Counted from the stretch's first letter, positions 23,292 through 34,830 are shown. The stretch is 64,000 nt of DNA from Carposina sasakii (GCA_014607495.2 CP053148.1:12028001-12092000); one strand, 5' to 3'. The notes: a model not told the origin generated them from the letters alone. Numbers and translations are program-made.

Positions 23292-24510
23292 TTTCGGTCT
23301 TATTCATAAAAAGTTACTGAAGGCTTATAAGCTCGTAGTAGGGAAATCCACCAAAAACATTATTCATAAACTTTCAATAGCGCTAAAACACTCAGTAAGC
23401 CTATAATAACGACATTAATATTTATTGAAGGATGAACCCTACTTTAAACCTCTAATAGAGCGACAAATGGCCGACTTTAAGCAACAGCTGATCTGATTGA
23501 CGTAATTTGACGTTTCAATTTAAGGTTACGAGTATTTGAAGTGAAGTGACTCTGCCTGCGCCAAATATATTTTTCATTGCTAGTTATTACAAAAGTTTCT
23601 TGTTTCTTTGTGTTTTAAAAGGCAAGTTCTGTAAGCCATCGCTGCCATTGATCTAACAGAAAATGTTCCACATCGTCGTCGACAGCCCTACCAAAACAGA
23701 TCAATTTGGAGTTCGTCCTCAGGAGATTCGGGATAACGCCTGGAGCCATATCTTTTTATAGCCATTTTAAGACCACAAAATATACATAAAGAATGTTATA
23801 ACTGTGCACATATTTCCACATTGAAGTGTGTTCAAAGTTGTTTTGGTGTGCGGAATCAATGTTCTCAAAATATGTTGAATAACATGCAAAATGTGAAACT
23901 AATGATTGTAGCTCTTACCGTGTTGAACAATCAATGAAGTCAGAGGAAGAGGCCCTAATAATGCTTAACTACGGGAATTTATTAATAGACATTTTAACTA
24001 TGTACAATTTGTACATTATTTATTATCATAAATATATCTAAATGAAATACATTATATTAATGTATGCTGTAAAAATTTAACTATAAAGGTGGAGCATAAT
24101 ATCAACAAAAGTAGCACCATATTATTGTATTGTGTATATAGGTACGCCCAAAGAATATACTTACTCTCTAATTTTAAATGATATTATGTCGGGAAACAGC
24201 ACGCTGGAATATTTCTTGCAATTGCAAATAATATAAATCAACACAATCATTTTGACACTGTGTTTTGACAACTATGTGCCATACTTTTATTTAAAAGATT
24301 GGTTTTGGCGTGGATACATTTTTATCTGTCGACTGCGTTGTCGAGCCCATATCGACAACAAATTAAATCTAATGTGAAACTTAGCTATTAGAGGTTTATT
24401 GAACGTTTATGAATACAGAATTTTATTGTATGATTATTAGCACTACTGAGCGTTTTAACTAATGAGTGTTATAAACCTATAATAAGGAATTTTTATGAAT
24501 AAGACCGAAA
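23292..24510 (+). mobile_element. Unidentified TIR element, copy A (~1.2 kb)
   Basis: Both ends are inverted copies of TTTCGGTCTTATTCATAAAA. The inside has no long frame. Most of it, from 23,292 to about 24,060, is repeated in inverted orientation at about 24,975-25,846. I do not see a clear target duplication. A Harbinger-like origin is possible from the end sequence but unproven. Confidence 0.6.
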
Positions 24511-25846
24511 ATCGATAAGTTCGTCCGAATTGATGTTCATCATTAATGGCCTTATAATATTAAGGTAAAAAAATGAAAAATTGATTTGTCAAGTATTTAA
24601 CTGGCCATGCACAAATAAAAAGGTATGATTTTCCATTTAATGTACGTACATTAAAATGTTATAATCTATAGAAATGGCATATAAAACCGGCATTTTGCTT
24701 TAAAATTATTAATGGACAACATCGAAGGCATGTAGAGACTGCGCCATCTGTAATTTACGGCTGCAAGGCGTATGAAATTAATTTTACTACTCATAAAATA
24801 AAAATTGCGGCGAAAACATGCTCGTCGCATGAATATAGACATAGACAATATGAATGATTCAGCCAGCGAAGTTAAAGTTGATAAAGAAGATTGCATGTGT
24901 CATTTCGCAGCATGAGCCGATAAGAATGTATCAATTTCAGAACAAGACTGAGGAGGTACAGGAGAATTAAAATGGATTAATATAATGTATTTCACTAAGA
25001 TATATTTATGATAATAAATAATATACACATTACATAGTTAAAATGTCTATTAATAAATACCCGTAGATAAGCATTGTTAGGACCTCTTCCTCTGACTTAA
25101 TTGATTGTTCAACACGGTAAGAGCTACAATCATTGGTTTCACATTTTGCATGTAAACTAGGAGGCTATTTAACATAATTTGAAAACATTGATTCCGTACA
25201 CCAAAATAACTTTCAACACACTTCAATGTGGCAATATGTGCACTGTTATAACATTCTTTACGTATACCTATTTTGTGGTCTTAAAATGGGTATAAAAAGA
25301 TATGGCTACAGGCGTTATCCCGAATCTCCTGAGGACAAACTCCAAACTGATCTGTTTTGGTAGGGCTTTCGACGACGATGGGGAACATTTTATTTTAGAC
25401 CAATGGCAGCGATGGCTTGCAGAGCTTGCATTTTAAAACACAAAGAAACAAGAAACTTTTATAATAACTAGCAAAACTAGCAATGAAAAATATGTTTGTC
25501 GCAGGTAGTCACTTCACTTCAAATAACCATAAATTGAAACGTCAAATTACGTCAATCAGATCAGCTGTTGCTTAAAGTCGGCCATTTGTCGCTCTATTAG
25601 GGTTAATTCTTTAAAGTTTGAAGACCGCGGCTTAATTCGTCCATACGCAATTGAATGCTCTCGAAGTCCAGTGCTTGCCTGTCGTGCACCATCACATATT
25701 AAGCGGGCCTTCAATAAATTTTGAAGTCGTTATTATAGTGTGTTATTATAGTTTTAGCGCTATTGAAGGTTTATGAATAATGTTTTTGGAGGATTTCCCT
25801 ATTACGAGCTTATAAGCCTTCAGTAACTTTTTATGAATAAGACCGA
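24511..25846 (-). mobile_element. Same TIR element, copy B, inverted and 3'-different
   Basis: The outer end is again TTTTTATGAATAAGACCGA. The match to copy A runs for about 800 bp, with roughly 5-8% mismatches by eye plus small indels. Copy B has a ~100-bp segment near 25,620-25,720 that copy A lacks, and a different inner part (24,660-24,960), where a weak frame on the plus strand reads RRKHARRMNIDIDN. That could be a transposase relic, but I cannot assign it. Confidence 0.55.
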
Positions 25847-26100
25847 GGTACATATTTTATATACTAACCTAATAGATACCTACATATAAGTAATTGTTCA
25901 TTCTTTTTTATAGTAGCAGTTTAAAAGTAGGAAATCTCTGAATAAGTAGTTAGCGTTTCAATTACCGTTATGACGTCATCGAAAATTTCAAGACAACAAA
26001 CAAGTCGGAATAACCGAAAAAATCGGATTGAGAGTAATTCATAATTTCTTAATATATGATTTCCTACAACTCATCTCAAAATTGTTTTTCATATCATTGC
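25847..26100. other. No gene seen
   Basis: AT-rich spacer between the inverted pair and the motif cluster. Confidence 0.5.
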
Positions 26101-26262
26101 AGTGGGACGAACAGGAATTTAATAAAATATTTAATTTATATTCCCGCTCGTCCCACCATAACGGTGAGTGGGACGAACGGGAATAAAATTTTAATATTGT
26201 ATTAATTTCCCATTCGTCCCACTGGTGGGACGAAGCCTGGTGGGACGAACGGGAATAATCCT
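26101..26262. repeat. Six alternating copies of GTGGGACGAACGGGAAT
   Basis: Copies at 26,102 (+), 26,133-26,157 (-), 26,169 (+), 26,205-26,222 (-), 26,225 (+, partial) and 26,240 (+). Copies 1-2 and 3-4 each form a ~55-bp hairpin with 17-20-bp arms. This looks like two tiny palindromic elements in tandem plus extra half-units. Confidence 0.85.
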
Positions 26263-26828
26263 AAATTTCTGGTACATGAAGTAATTAATTAAATTTATCA
26301 GACATGTTTACAACGTTCCAAAGCCAGCTTTTGATCTGTTAAAGTAAATACGGCCCTTAAATTAAATGTGCCCACTCCAATCAATAAATAGACACGACGT
26401 CGACGTCTTCAGCTAAGCTCTTGAACGTCGTTCATATAAACGCCTTTGTGGAGCTTTATGTCGCCTCTACAGGGTGTAGTAAAAGGATTGCATTCAGCTA
26501 AATGCTACGGATATAGCCCAGGATATTGGACCTGTTCCCAAATTCGAGACTCAAAATCAAGTGTTTGTTTATTTAACATTGCATGAACATATATGAGTTG
26601 TTTAAGAATTCTCAATACTGTTTGATGAAATGAACATGAGATTTTGAATTGATTGGATATCCGATCCAATTGCCAGAAATTCAAACTTACATGTTTTGTC
26701 TCTAGTGGGTTATTTTATCGCTTAAACTACTCCTTCCTGTATCACTTTGTATATACATAGCCGGATGCACCCACATGTATCTTTATCGCAAATGCGGCCA
26801 TACACAAATCATGCTCTTATTAGGGCGT
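26263..26828. other. No gene seen
   Basis: No recognisable repeat. A 12-bp palindrome, gacgtcgacgtc, lies at about 26,396. Confidence 0.45.
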
Positions 26829-27226
26829 AGGTACGCTATACAATGCGCGCGCGCGTTTCTGTTATGAAAGATAGTATGAGCAGAGCTGAGTGGCGCTCAC
26901 GCGGGCGACGGGTTTTGGTCATAGCCCACTTACACGACTCTACTCTAACACCGCTTCCACCCAACACCGCCCTAAACTAAGACAACTCCTCGCAGTCCGC
27001 GTGGCGACAGCTAGCAGTCCACGCGGCGACTGGGCGGTCGGTTCCATTGAAGCAACTCGTATTTTTTACTACGTCCCGATTCACAACGTGCGAATTAGCA
27101 ATTATTTCTATTGCACTTGAGGATAAAGAGAGAAGCACAAGCTGCTGGAAGCAGAGTCGTATAAGTGGGCTACGAACTTTTTCCCTACAAACGCCCGGAG
27201 CGCCCGCGCAATGTATAGCGTATAGC
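26829..27226. mobile_element. Palindromic MITE, ~400 bp
   Basis: The outer ends are inverted copies of TACGCTATACAATGCGCG (right end: ..cgcgcaatgtatagcgtata). A second inverted pair, catagcccacttacacgact and gtcgtataagtgggctacg, lies further in. The middle is GC-rich; the open frames over it are palindrome artefacts. Confidence 0.7.
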
Positions 27227-27949
27227 TAAATTATGGTGCCGAAGGGCTAAAAGCTCCTTCCAAATCGCATGTATTGCGGCATCGCTAGTCTAGAAAACTA
27301 AGGGTGTTATGACAAAACCGAGTCGAAAGACAGACACGGTTAAAAATTACATTTCACAGAAATTGTGTTTAGCTGAATCAGTGTTTAAAGTCTTTTGTAA
27401 TAAAATAACACGGTAAAGCTTTGAGAGTCGATATTTGGTGGCAATACATTATGGAATGTAGGTTGCTTCCCATGTGTAACGCGAGAAATTCTCTCTTGGC
27501 AGCTCTACCAAGGACGTGTGGGTGCATTTTGTATCAAATGTAACAAAGGAAGTAAAGTAGGCGAGGCATAAAAAAATAATTAGTAGTCTTGGTACTCGTA
27601 ATTTCTTAATATGTTATTAGGCTTCTTTTATTTTAGCCTGCCGCAAAAAACCACCGCGCATTATTTGATTGAAATTACCATAGGCAGCCTAGTTCAGTAG
27701 TTATAAATAAACGTACGAACATGTCTGTTCTGATATGTCTTTTATGACTGTTCTATAGGTCGAATTGATATATGTAGGTAAAACACCTTAATAATAATAT
27801 ATCATACTCATTACTTCAGGAGTATTCAAGAAACTGTGTGTAAATGGAATGATCTCTCTTAATCTTGCCTTTGTAGTTGTAATTAGCTACGTTACTCAAA
27901 TACCTTTGCACATATATTTTACGTGCCTGTATTTTGTACTGTGTTAATT
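27227..27949. other. No gene seen
   Basis: AT-rich. An octamer TACTCGTA lies at 27,593-27,600. Confidence 0.45.
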
Positions 27950-28165
27950 ACTAGCACCGGCCTACGACTTTGTCCGCGTGAGGACGTACTGCACCCGAGC
28001 GAAGCCGGGCGGGTCAAGTTATACACATGAACCTTCCTCATGAATAACTCCATTTACTATAAAATTCCGCATCAAAATCCGTTGCGTAGTTTAGTAGATC
28101 TAAGCATACATAAATAGGCACAGACAGCGGGAAGCAACTTTCTTATAATATGTAGTGATTTTTAT
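27950..28165. repeat. Dispersed repeat starting CTAGCACCGGCC
   Basis: Contains aaaatccgttgcgtagttta and acagacagcgggaag. A reversed relative lies at 50,815-50,965 (ctgtctgtccggccctatgt, ggcgggtcgttcc), and a third start is seen at 63,780. It is a common lepidopteran non-coding repeat; I cannot place it in a class. Confidence 0.5.
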
Positions 28166-28964
28166 GCAAGAGAAATGTTTGTGTTTCTTTTATTAAACTG
28201 CAGATAAAATGGCTGTGTTTCTTGATGATTTTCCATAATTTTATGAAACATAATATTTGATACGTTCAATTTGCCTTTCCTACATACCTATTTTGTGATA
28301 TCTTTATTACATGGGCAACTTATCCTAGCCAGATATTTTTATTACATTCTTTGTAGTATAACAAATTGCAGGCGGTTTTTATTAGTACCTTAGTATAAAA
28401 TTAATTCTAGTTTTAGATTATAATATGCTTGATTTCTAACAAACTTTGTTTATAATTAGTTTAGTTATTATTAACATCAACTTAACAAAGTATTTATATA
28501 CTTATGAGATTGTTATGTAAGATATGCCTACAACTATGCTCAAGCTCAAAATATTATAAGATATTAGTTTCAAATACGTCAAGCTACGCACTAATTTCCC
28601 GTTTCAAACATTAGGATACAATATGAAAGTAACAAACTTGGAATTTGCTTTGATATAGAGATAATTAAAATCTTTAGTACAATTTTCATAGGCCTGTATA
28701 ATTGTCCATGAATTTCGTAGATGAAGGTAAATATCTTCACAAATAACGCCTGAATATATTAATTTATAGGCAGACAGGTATTGTACTCGTATCTATGTAC
28801 TTCGTGAGAGCTTGTATGAGACGAGTCTTCATTGCATATTCCTTGAGCTGAATGAACTTACAATACAATTGGGCTTTAACTACTGCTAAGGTTAACTTAG
28901 GTGAGACTATTTAATAAATCATCAAAAATAAATAAAATGTGTAGGTAAACTAACCATTATTTAG
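28166..28964. other. AT-rich, no gene seen
   Basis: No repeat family recognised. An octamer TACTCGTA lies at 28,784-28,791. Confidence 0.5.
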
Positions 28965-29172
28965 CGATGATGCGAAAGTAACTTCGTCTATCTGTCTCGC
29001 TTTCACGCCAAAACTACTGAACCGATTTGCATGAACTTGGGTACACAGATAGTCTAGCTAAAGCCTGAGAAAAGATATAGCCGACTTTTTATACCCGAAA
29101 AATATATTTATCCCGAAAATGTCGTCATTTTTTTCTGCAGTCCACGCGGACGGAATCGCGGGAGTCAACTAG
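28965..29172 (+). mobile_element. Short Helitron-like copy, 3' end intact
   Basis: Reads ..ccgatttgcatgaacttggg.., then tttatcccgaaaatgtcg, then the GC hairpin cgcggacggaatcgcggg and CTAG at 29,169-29,172 followed by T. The TC start is not clear. Non-autonomous: no Rep or helicase sequence. Confidence 0.6.
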
Positions 29173-29393
29173 TTTCTTAATAAGTTCCTGTACGATGTAC
29201 ACCTATAAAAGAATCCATCCACAAGAGACTAGAAATCATAAGTAATTTTCCAGACATTATGGAGAATTTCCAACACAACTTAGAAATGTTTATACAGTCT
29301 TAAAAAATTAACGTCTCAGTACAAGTTTTGGGGATAGCTTATTTATAGTGGGCTATTTTTAAATGATTTTCCTTAACATAATCCTTTTATTTG

Positions 29394-29700
29394 CCGCGTG
29401 GTGCCGGCAGAGTAGAGATTAAACCATTCCATGCCTACCCGTGGGTGTCGTAGGTGGCGATTAAGGGTTTCCGGGAGGTGGGAGCAGCGCCTCCCGTGTA
29501 GACAATATAGTCCAAAAATCACACTGCAGTCACCAACCCGCCTGCCCAGCGTGGTGACTATGGGCAACTTATCCTATTATCACCCTTATTCAGGGTCACA
29601 GATTAATCTGTGTTCGGGGTTTACACGTTCAATGAGCTTTTACAAGCCCCAAGCATGCCACAGCCTACATGTGTACAGGTTCGATGTTCGGGAGTAATTT
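29394..29700 (+). repeat. SINE-like repeat, GCCGCGTGGTGCCGGCAGAG family, copy 1
   Basis: The head gccgcgtggtgccggcagag and body gtttccgggaggtgggagca match 35,311-35,505 (minus) and 45,673-45,832 (minus). After about 29,570 this copy goes into a different tail (cctattatcacccttattca), not the RTE tail of the 35-kb copy. A 34,560-34,610 scrap has the same alternative tail. The two frames on opposite strands are shadows. Confidence 0.6.
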
Positions 29701-30178
29701 GCATGCTTCTGATCGCATCAATCTGGTCTGAATAAGCAAACATGGCCGACGCCGATTTTGTTACGGATCTCTCATTATTTTTGATAGAGTCGCTTTTTCA
29801 ATAGCCTTTTGGGAAGGGTAAAGATAATGCTGTCACTGTCTTGATCAAGTTTTAAAGAAAGACAGCATCAAGTTTATCCTTCATATAAGTTATCTATCCA
29901 TTCTAAGTATCCGTTGGAAAAATCTGTTTTTTTTAGTATGTAATTAACTTTCTGAAACCAGTAGCGGCGTATAATGTTTTTATTACTCGTAAAAAGGTAA
30001 ATAGGGTATATTCAATATGACCATACTGTTGATAAAACTTGAATATATTTGCCATGAGTATTTTCTAGTTCCAGTGGGAATTAGAAAAATTGGTTTTCGA
30101 GAAAACACATGCCATGACATGTTGAAACAGTTTTGCAGGGCATAGACTAATGCAAAGTTGTACTATACCTCTATATAA
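29701..30178. other. No gene seen
   Basis: Contains ttgatcaagttttaaagaaa, a phrase also seen near 47,685 and (inverted) 35,630, and cagttttgcagggcatagac, which recurs inverted at about 59,140. These are scraps of old repeats. Confidence 0.4.
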
Positions 30179-30509
30179 TCTATACATATAATAAAAATGT
30201 AACGGATCGCTGTCTGCACATGGAAGATATATGAGAGAAAATATTATAGGAGACCTTTATCAACGCAATAGAACCCAAAACGATCATTTTTGTAATTTTT
30301 GTCTGTTTGTCGGTTTGTCTGTGCGTTTGTGCACGCTAATCTCAGAAATAGCTGAACCGATTTTGATGCAGTTTTCAGGAATATATTGTGACAGGTCCCA
30401 CTTAAAATATAGGCTACTTTTTATCCCGGGAAAATGTTTTTATCCCGGATAATTTCGACATTTTGTTTTTTCTTTAGTCCACGCGGACGGAGTCGCGGGC
30501 GTCCACTAG
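30179..30509 (+). mobile_element. Non-autonomous Helitron, apparently complete (331 bp)
   Basis: Starts TC (TCTATACATATAATAAAA) after a host A, and ends with the hairpin cgcggacggagtcgcg, then ggcgtccaCTAG before a host T. That is the A|T insertion and 5'-TC...CTRR-3' structure of Helitrons. It has no coding sequence. The phrase tttatcccggataatttcga is shared with the copies at 37.7, 46.8 and 58.4 kb. Confidence 0.8.
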
Positions 30510-31679
30510 TAATAAATAAATAGCTTCCTACGCGTTTATAATACCTTGGTTAAGTCATTCATTCGATAACAGGTGTTTTACAGTACAAAAAAATATATGT
30601 CACAAGGTTTGCCATGCTCACGCGTGTCGATACCCTGTTTGCTTGTTAACAATCCCGAACGACTTGGCGAAAGTGTAGGTCAATCCGAATTGCCAAATTT
30701 TTAGTCAATCAGTATCTACTCGTACTTATAATAATAACAAGTGTTTTAGATTTATTCGAAGGAGTTATTTAATATTTTGGTTGCCAAGTGTATGCCTTAA
30801 GTAAGAGCTGAAGTTTTTTTGTTATACTATAGTACAGATTTTGTGCTATGTTTACTACTTTCTGGTACTTTATCATACTAGTATTGGAAGAGAATAAAAA
30901 AATTTGAATACTCTTACGTCAACTGCATCTTTCCGTGCATATCATGAGAATCAACTGAGGAACTAGAGCAGTCTCGGGAAAAACGCTAGCAGCTTGTCAT
31001 TCACAGGTCATTCATATTTGTGCTAATCGTGACTATGGGATCTCTTTTAAGATCCTGCAGTTCTGGCTACCCTATTTCGGAAATACATCGTGTATATAAT
31101 GTATCTACCTACAAGCAAATTGTGTGCCAAATATACTGCGAAGAAAATCGATGCCTTTATTAATACATTTATATTTGTACAGAATATTGCTTGAAATCCC
31201 CCACATGGTCCGCTAACCCGAGCGTGGCAAGCTCAACAGGGTGTGAAAGGGACAAAAATGTGTGCAAGACAAAGACAAACAACGGCGGAGGGGTCGTGTG
31301 CTCGCGATATGCCCTTCAACGTAAGCAGCGCGCTTCAGGAATTTCATAATTTTCCCTGAACAACCTTATGCCTGAAGGTTAAGGTTTACATTCCTTGAAG
31401 CAGCGTAATGGTTGAATAAAAATGTTAGCGCTTTCTACGACTTTATGTAAACGATACAAGTTTGAGAATCGCTTGTACTACGGGTCACTGGTAGAAGGTG
31501 TATCAACAATGTGTGAAGGTACGAGTAGTACCGTAAAGACGCGAGTATATTGAGCGATTTTTAGACTTCCATTCATGCATTAATAACTTCAAGAGCTTTT
31601 CGTCCATCAATATTTTCTATTTACTTTAACTGCTTTAGAATTGGCTGATAAATATTTAAAAAGTTATTTAAAAAGATAT
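30510..31679. other. No gene; one SINE-like scrap
   Basis: About 31,050-31,110 resembles the dispersed repeat near 5,490. Octamers lie at 30,717 and 31,520. Otherwise AT-rich with no domain. Confidence 0.45.
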
Positions 31680-31900
31680 AAGACACTCCTCTATAATATA
31701 ATCCGCTAGGATATGGTTGATCGTTTCATCACTAAAACATTGTGCTGAGGGATTCAGCTGATTTGGCTAGTATATATATCACGTTGCCAAAAACATCATG
31801 TAATTACCGAGATTTGAGCTCATGTATATAGCTATCTGGATGAAGAATAACGTTGCCAATATGTAATTTAGAGATGGTAAAATTCGTCATCCAAGTAATT
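31680..31900 (+). repeat. Body of tRNA-tailed repeat, unit 1
   Basis: Contains gatcgtttcatcactaaaac, then attgtgctgagggattcagc, then gagatggtaaaattcgtcat, which leads straight into a tRNA-like domain. The same order is found in units 2 and 3. Confidence 0.75.
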
Positions 31901-31973
31901 GACCCGGTGGTTTAGTGGTTATAGCGGCTGGCACGGTTTGCCGTTGTCGTGGTGTTCGATTCCCACTCGGGTG
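31901..31973 (+). tRNA. tRNA-like domain of a repeat, unit 1 (not a working tRNA)
   Basis: Starts GACCCGGTGGTTTAGTGG (A-box region) and has TTCGATTCCCAC (B-box/T-arm) before TCGGGTG. The acceptor pairs 6 of 7 positions. The anticodon loop reads ACGGTTT, which lacks the U33 expected of a tRNA, and the T stem has an extra base. A TTTTTT run just downstream (31,980-31,985) could stop RNA polymerase III. I read it as the Pol III head or tail of a repeat, not a tRNA gene. Confidence 0.6.
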
Positions 31974-32037
31974 AAGAATTTTTTCCATTTTATTTTTTAA
32001 TAATTTTATAATATATAATATCTTGATTAAGATAAAT

Positions 32038-32226
32038 TTATAAGACACTTCTCCATGATAAAATCCGCTAGGGATATAGTTGATCGTTTCATCATTAAAA
32101 CATTGTGCTGAGGGATTCAACTTTGTTTACCGAGGTTTGGCTAGTCTATAGCTATCGGGATGAAAAAAATAACGTTGCCAAAAACGTAATGTAAAAAGAT
32201 GGTAAAATTCGTCATCCGAGTTAATT
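32038..32226 (+). repeat. Body of tRNA-tailed repeat, unit 2
   Basis: Shares tgatcgtttcatcattaaaa, cattgtgctgagggattcaa and gatggtaaaattcgtcatcc with units 1 and 3, in the same order. Units 1 and 2 are nearly back to back. Confidence 0.75.
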
Positions 32227-32312
32227 GATCCGATAGCTCAGTTGGTTAGAGCGAAAGCTCTAAGCTCTAGAACGGTTTGCGAGAGGTCGTGAGTTCAAAT
32301 CTCACTCGGGTA
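32227..32312 (+). tRNA. tRNA-like domain of a repeat, unit 2
   Basis: GATCCGATAGCTCAGTTGGTTAGAGC is a good A-box and D arm, and GGTCGTGAGTTCAAATCTCAC gives a clean T arm and B box. The anticodon arm holds about 12 extra bases (aaagctctaagc region) and the loop reads AACGGTTT. At 86 nt it is long for its class. A T-run follows (ttattttttc). Confidence 0.6.
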
Positions 32313-33056
32313 TTATTTTTTCATTTTCTTAATAATATTTATAATTTAAAAAGTTATAAGAGTAAGTAATTAGTTATTGCGAAGTTGTTTCTTAATAATT
32401 TGATAAATCGACACTAGAATTATTCCGTAGTTCACCTTATTCCAAAATGGTTGACTTTTGACAGTTCTATCTTTGAAAAGATTCATTATAAGAATAAAAA
32501 TTTTATCTAAACCAAATGCTTAATTGACGGCCAATTATAATACTAGAGATCATAAAGAATCCCGAATTTCTTTCTTTCTTGATTAATGCAACTGAACGTG
32601 TATACGCCCTAAGGCAAAACCATTTTCGTACTGATTCTAGGTTGTACGCAGATGTTTATTTAGACTTTATGGTATTTGCGTTTTATTTTGTTAATATTTT
32701 TTTCGTTGTTATTCATCGAAAATAATAATATCTTTTTAGCACTTCAGTTCTAATGGAACTTTTAATTATTTTATTGGATTCTATTAATCTCGTCTCAATT
32801 GGAAATTGTATTTTACTTTTGACTACCTATATGGTATTTTACGAATAACAGCAAACATTTTGTGATAGGTTATTAATCATTGCCAACATAAGAAGCGCTG
32901 GTGATCATTGTGATGATTGATTCAAAATTTTTTATATATTTGCTACATAGATGAAATAATTGCTACATGTGACAGATTTGTATCTTGCTGGTCATTCCAT
33001 AGTTCAATTTGAACCGCACAGAGATTCTTAAAATGTTCATAATTAATTACATTATA
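32313..33056. other. AT-rich, no gene seen
   Basis: No repeat family recognised apart from the flanking units. Confidence 0.5.
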
Positions 33057-33445
33057 CAGGATATTTTTTCGTTGCCACCCTTAACGAAGGGTACGTAGTC
33101 TATACATCAAATAAAGTCAGTTAGTAATAAAATAAGTAAAAAATGCTGGGAAACGATGTAAATTTTTTTATTAAAAAAATTAATTACTTGATCGGGCGAA
33201 ATTTATAGTGTCCAGTGTTTATGCCAGTTTTTTCATAGACATATTATAATTATTTCTCGTGAAAAAATCTTGCTACGCGCATTTATGTGCATTTATGCAG
33301 AAAAACGCAGTCTATTTACTCAACTTTGTACCCTAATATCTTGGGAACCAGACACTTCCCACGTATGCTTCCACGGAGAAAAATGATCGTGATGATGAGG
33401 AGATTCCGTAGTTTTCGGCAATGTTGACGACCAAAAAACATCCTG
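33057..33445. mobile_element. TA-flanked MITE, CAGGGTG family, copy 4 (389 bp, reversed)
   Basis: Starts CAGGATATTTTTTCGTTGCC and ends ..CATCCTG; the flanks are TA and TT. It lies between tRNA-tailed units 2 and 3, in the opposite orientation to copies 1-3. Confidence 0.85.
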
Positions 33446-33654
33446 TTTATATTTATATTTTGGCTTCGTAGGTATACAGGTGTAAGTATGTAACACTACC
33501 TACTTATGAAAATGATTATACCATTTACAAGTTTGATTCGGAGAAGTGCGCGATAATACTGCAAGTGAGGATAGATTGCGATTGTAATAAAATCTTCTTC
33601 TTTTTTCATTTCTTCATTAATAATTTTATAATATATAATATCTTGACTAAGATA

Positions 33655-33838
33655 AAAACACTTCTCCATAATATAATCCGTTAGGATATGGTTGATCGTT
33701 TCATCATTAAAACATTGTGCTGAGGGATTCAGCTTTGTTTGCCGAGATTTGGCTTATGTATAGCTATCGGGATGAAAAATAACGTTTCCAATAATGTAAT
33801 TTCAAAAAGAGATGGTAAAATTCGTCATCCGAGTAATT
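33655..33838 (+). repeat. Body of tRNA-tailed repeat, unit 3
   Basis: Same body phrases as units 1 and 2, leading into the domain at 33,839. A piece before it (33,600-33,650) resembles the sequence after the tRNA-like domain of unit 1, suggesting the units were once tandem. Confidence 0.75.
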
Positions 33839-33909
33839 GACCTGGTGGCTCAGTGGTAAGAGCGCTGGCACGGAATGCAGAGATCGTGGGTTCTATTCCC
33901 ACCCGGGTG
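33839..33909 (+). tRNA. tRNA-like domain of a repeat, unit 3
   Basis: GACCTGGTGGCTCAGTGGTAAGAGC forms a perfect D stem (GCTC/GAGC), and GTGGGTTCTATTCCCAC forms a perfect T stem. The acceptor pairs 6 of 7. The anticodon-arm loop reads ACGGAAT, without U33, as in the other units, so it is the family's own feature and not random decay. A TTTTTT run lies at 33,915-33,920. Confidence 0.6.
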
Positions 33910-33920
33910 AGGAATTTTTT

Positions 33921-34559
33921 CCATTTCTTTATTAATAATTTTATAAAATCTATCATATGTAGCAATTATTTAAGCAATGTAGCACATATAATATACAGCA
34001 ATTTTTTATTCATTTATTACAGCCATCCTGATGTTGGCTAATTATTCTATAACTAAATAAATAAACTGTTCTATGTTAATTTAGAAGCCTTTAACATAAT
34101 TATTTAAGCCTTTAAGAAGCCCACTGCTGAACATATTAGGCCTCCTGCATAAATCAACAGACAGCTCGCCAAACCCTTATAGAGTCAGAAACTTGAAATT
34201 TCGCACACATATTCCTCTTACGACGTACGCATCCAATACGAAAAGATTGTTCAAAATTCAAACCCAAAAGTGGTAAAAATGGTGAGCAAAGTTTGTATAG
34301 AACAACGTGATTCCTTGATCCAATCTATGTCAAATATTTCACAAGCATTCTTTTAATATAATTAATTAATGGAAGATGTAATTCATATTTATTGAAATGC
34401 AATACATACCATTTTTTTGTATTATTCAACTCTCAGTAAGATACATATACAGTCTCATGACGCATTATTATAACCCTTTATAATGTACCTAACGTACTCG
34501 TACCTATTACGATTATACACAACATTTACCTTAAGATGACATGTATTCAAGTTTGATTT
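33921..34559. other. No gene; one RTE-tail scrap
   Basis: The phrase agcccactgctgaacatatt followed by aggcctcc at about 34,118-34,145 resembles the RTE 3' end. An octamer lies at 34,495-34,502. Confidence 0.4.
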
Positions 34560-34830
34560 AAGTTAATAGGAAAATCAGACTGCGGTCACTAGCCCGCCCG
34601 CCCAGTCTGTTGACTATGGGCATAAATCCTATCCTCTTATCCTATAATCTTATAATCCTAGCTTTGTCGCTAGGCAGGTGGGTCAAGCAAGGGCCAGATA
34701 CAGAATGTGGTGCCCTAGACAGGGCACTTATCGTGAAGGTTCCTTACTCTGGGTGTCTGACCACCGGCAGCTTGGACCTAGGGCCATAGAAATATGAACT
34801 ATAGGGCCTGCTGCAGGTGCGGTACTATTT
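34560..34830. repeat. GC-richer dispersed repeat, partly SINE tail
   Basis: 34,563-34,650 matches the alternative tail side of the SINE at 29.5 kb (gcggtcactagcccgcccgc). The rest, with tgccctagacagggcactta and ctgaccaccggcagcttgga, is a repeat I recognise as moderately common in Lepidoptera but cannot classify. Confidence 0.4.

Noticed and set aside
24666..24960. Transposase gene in the inverted TIR pair
   Set aside because: Only short broken frames; no catalytic motif visible.
26101..26262. CRISPR-like array
   Set aside because: Units alternate in orientation, spacers are irregular and the context is an insect genome.
31901..33909. Three working tRNA genes
   Set aside because: All share the same repeat body upstream, an anticodon loop without U33 and stem defects; a repeat family fits better.
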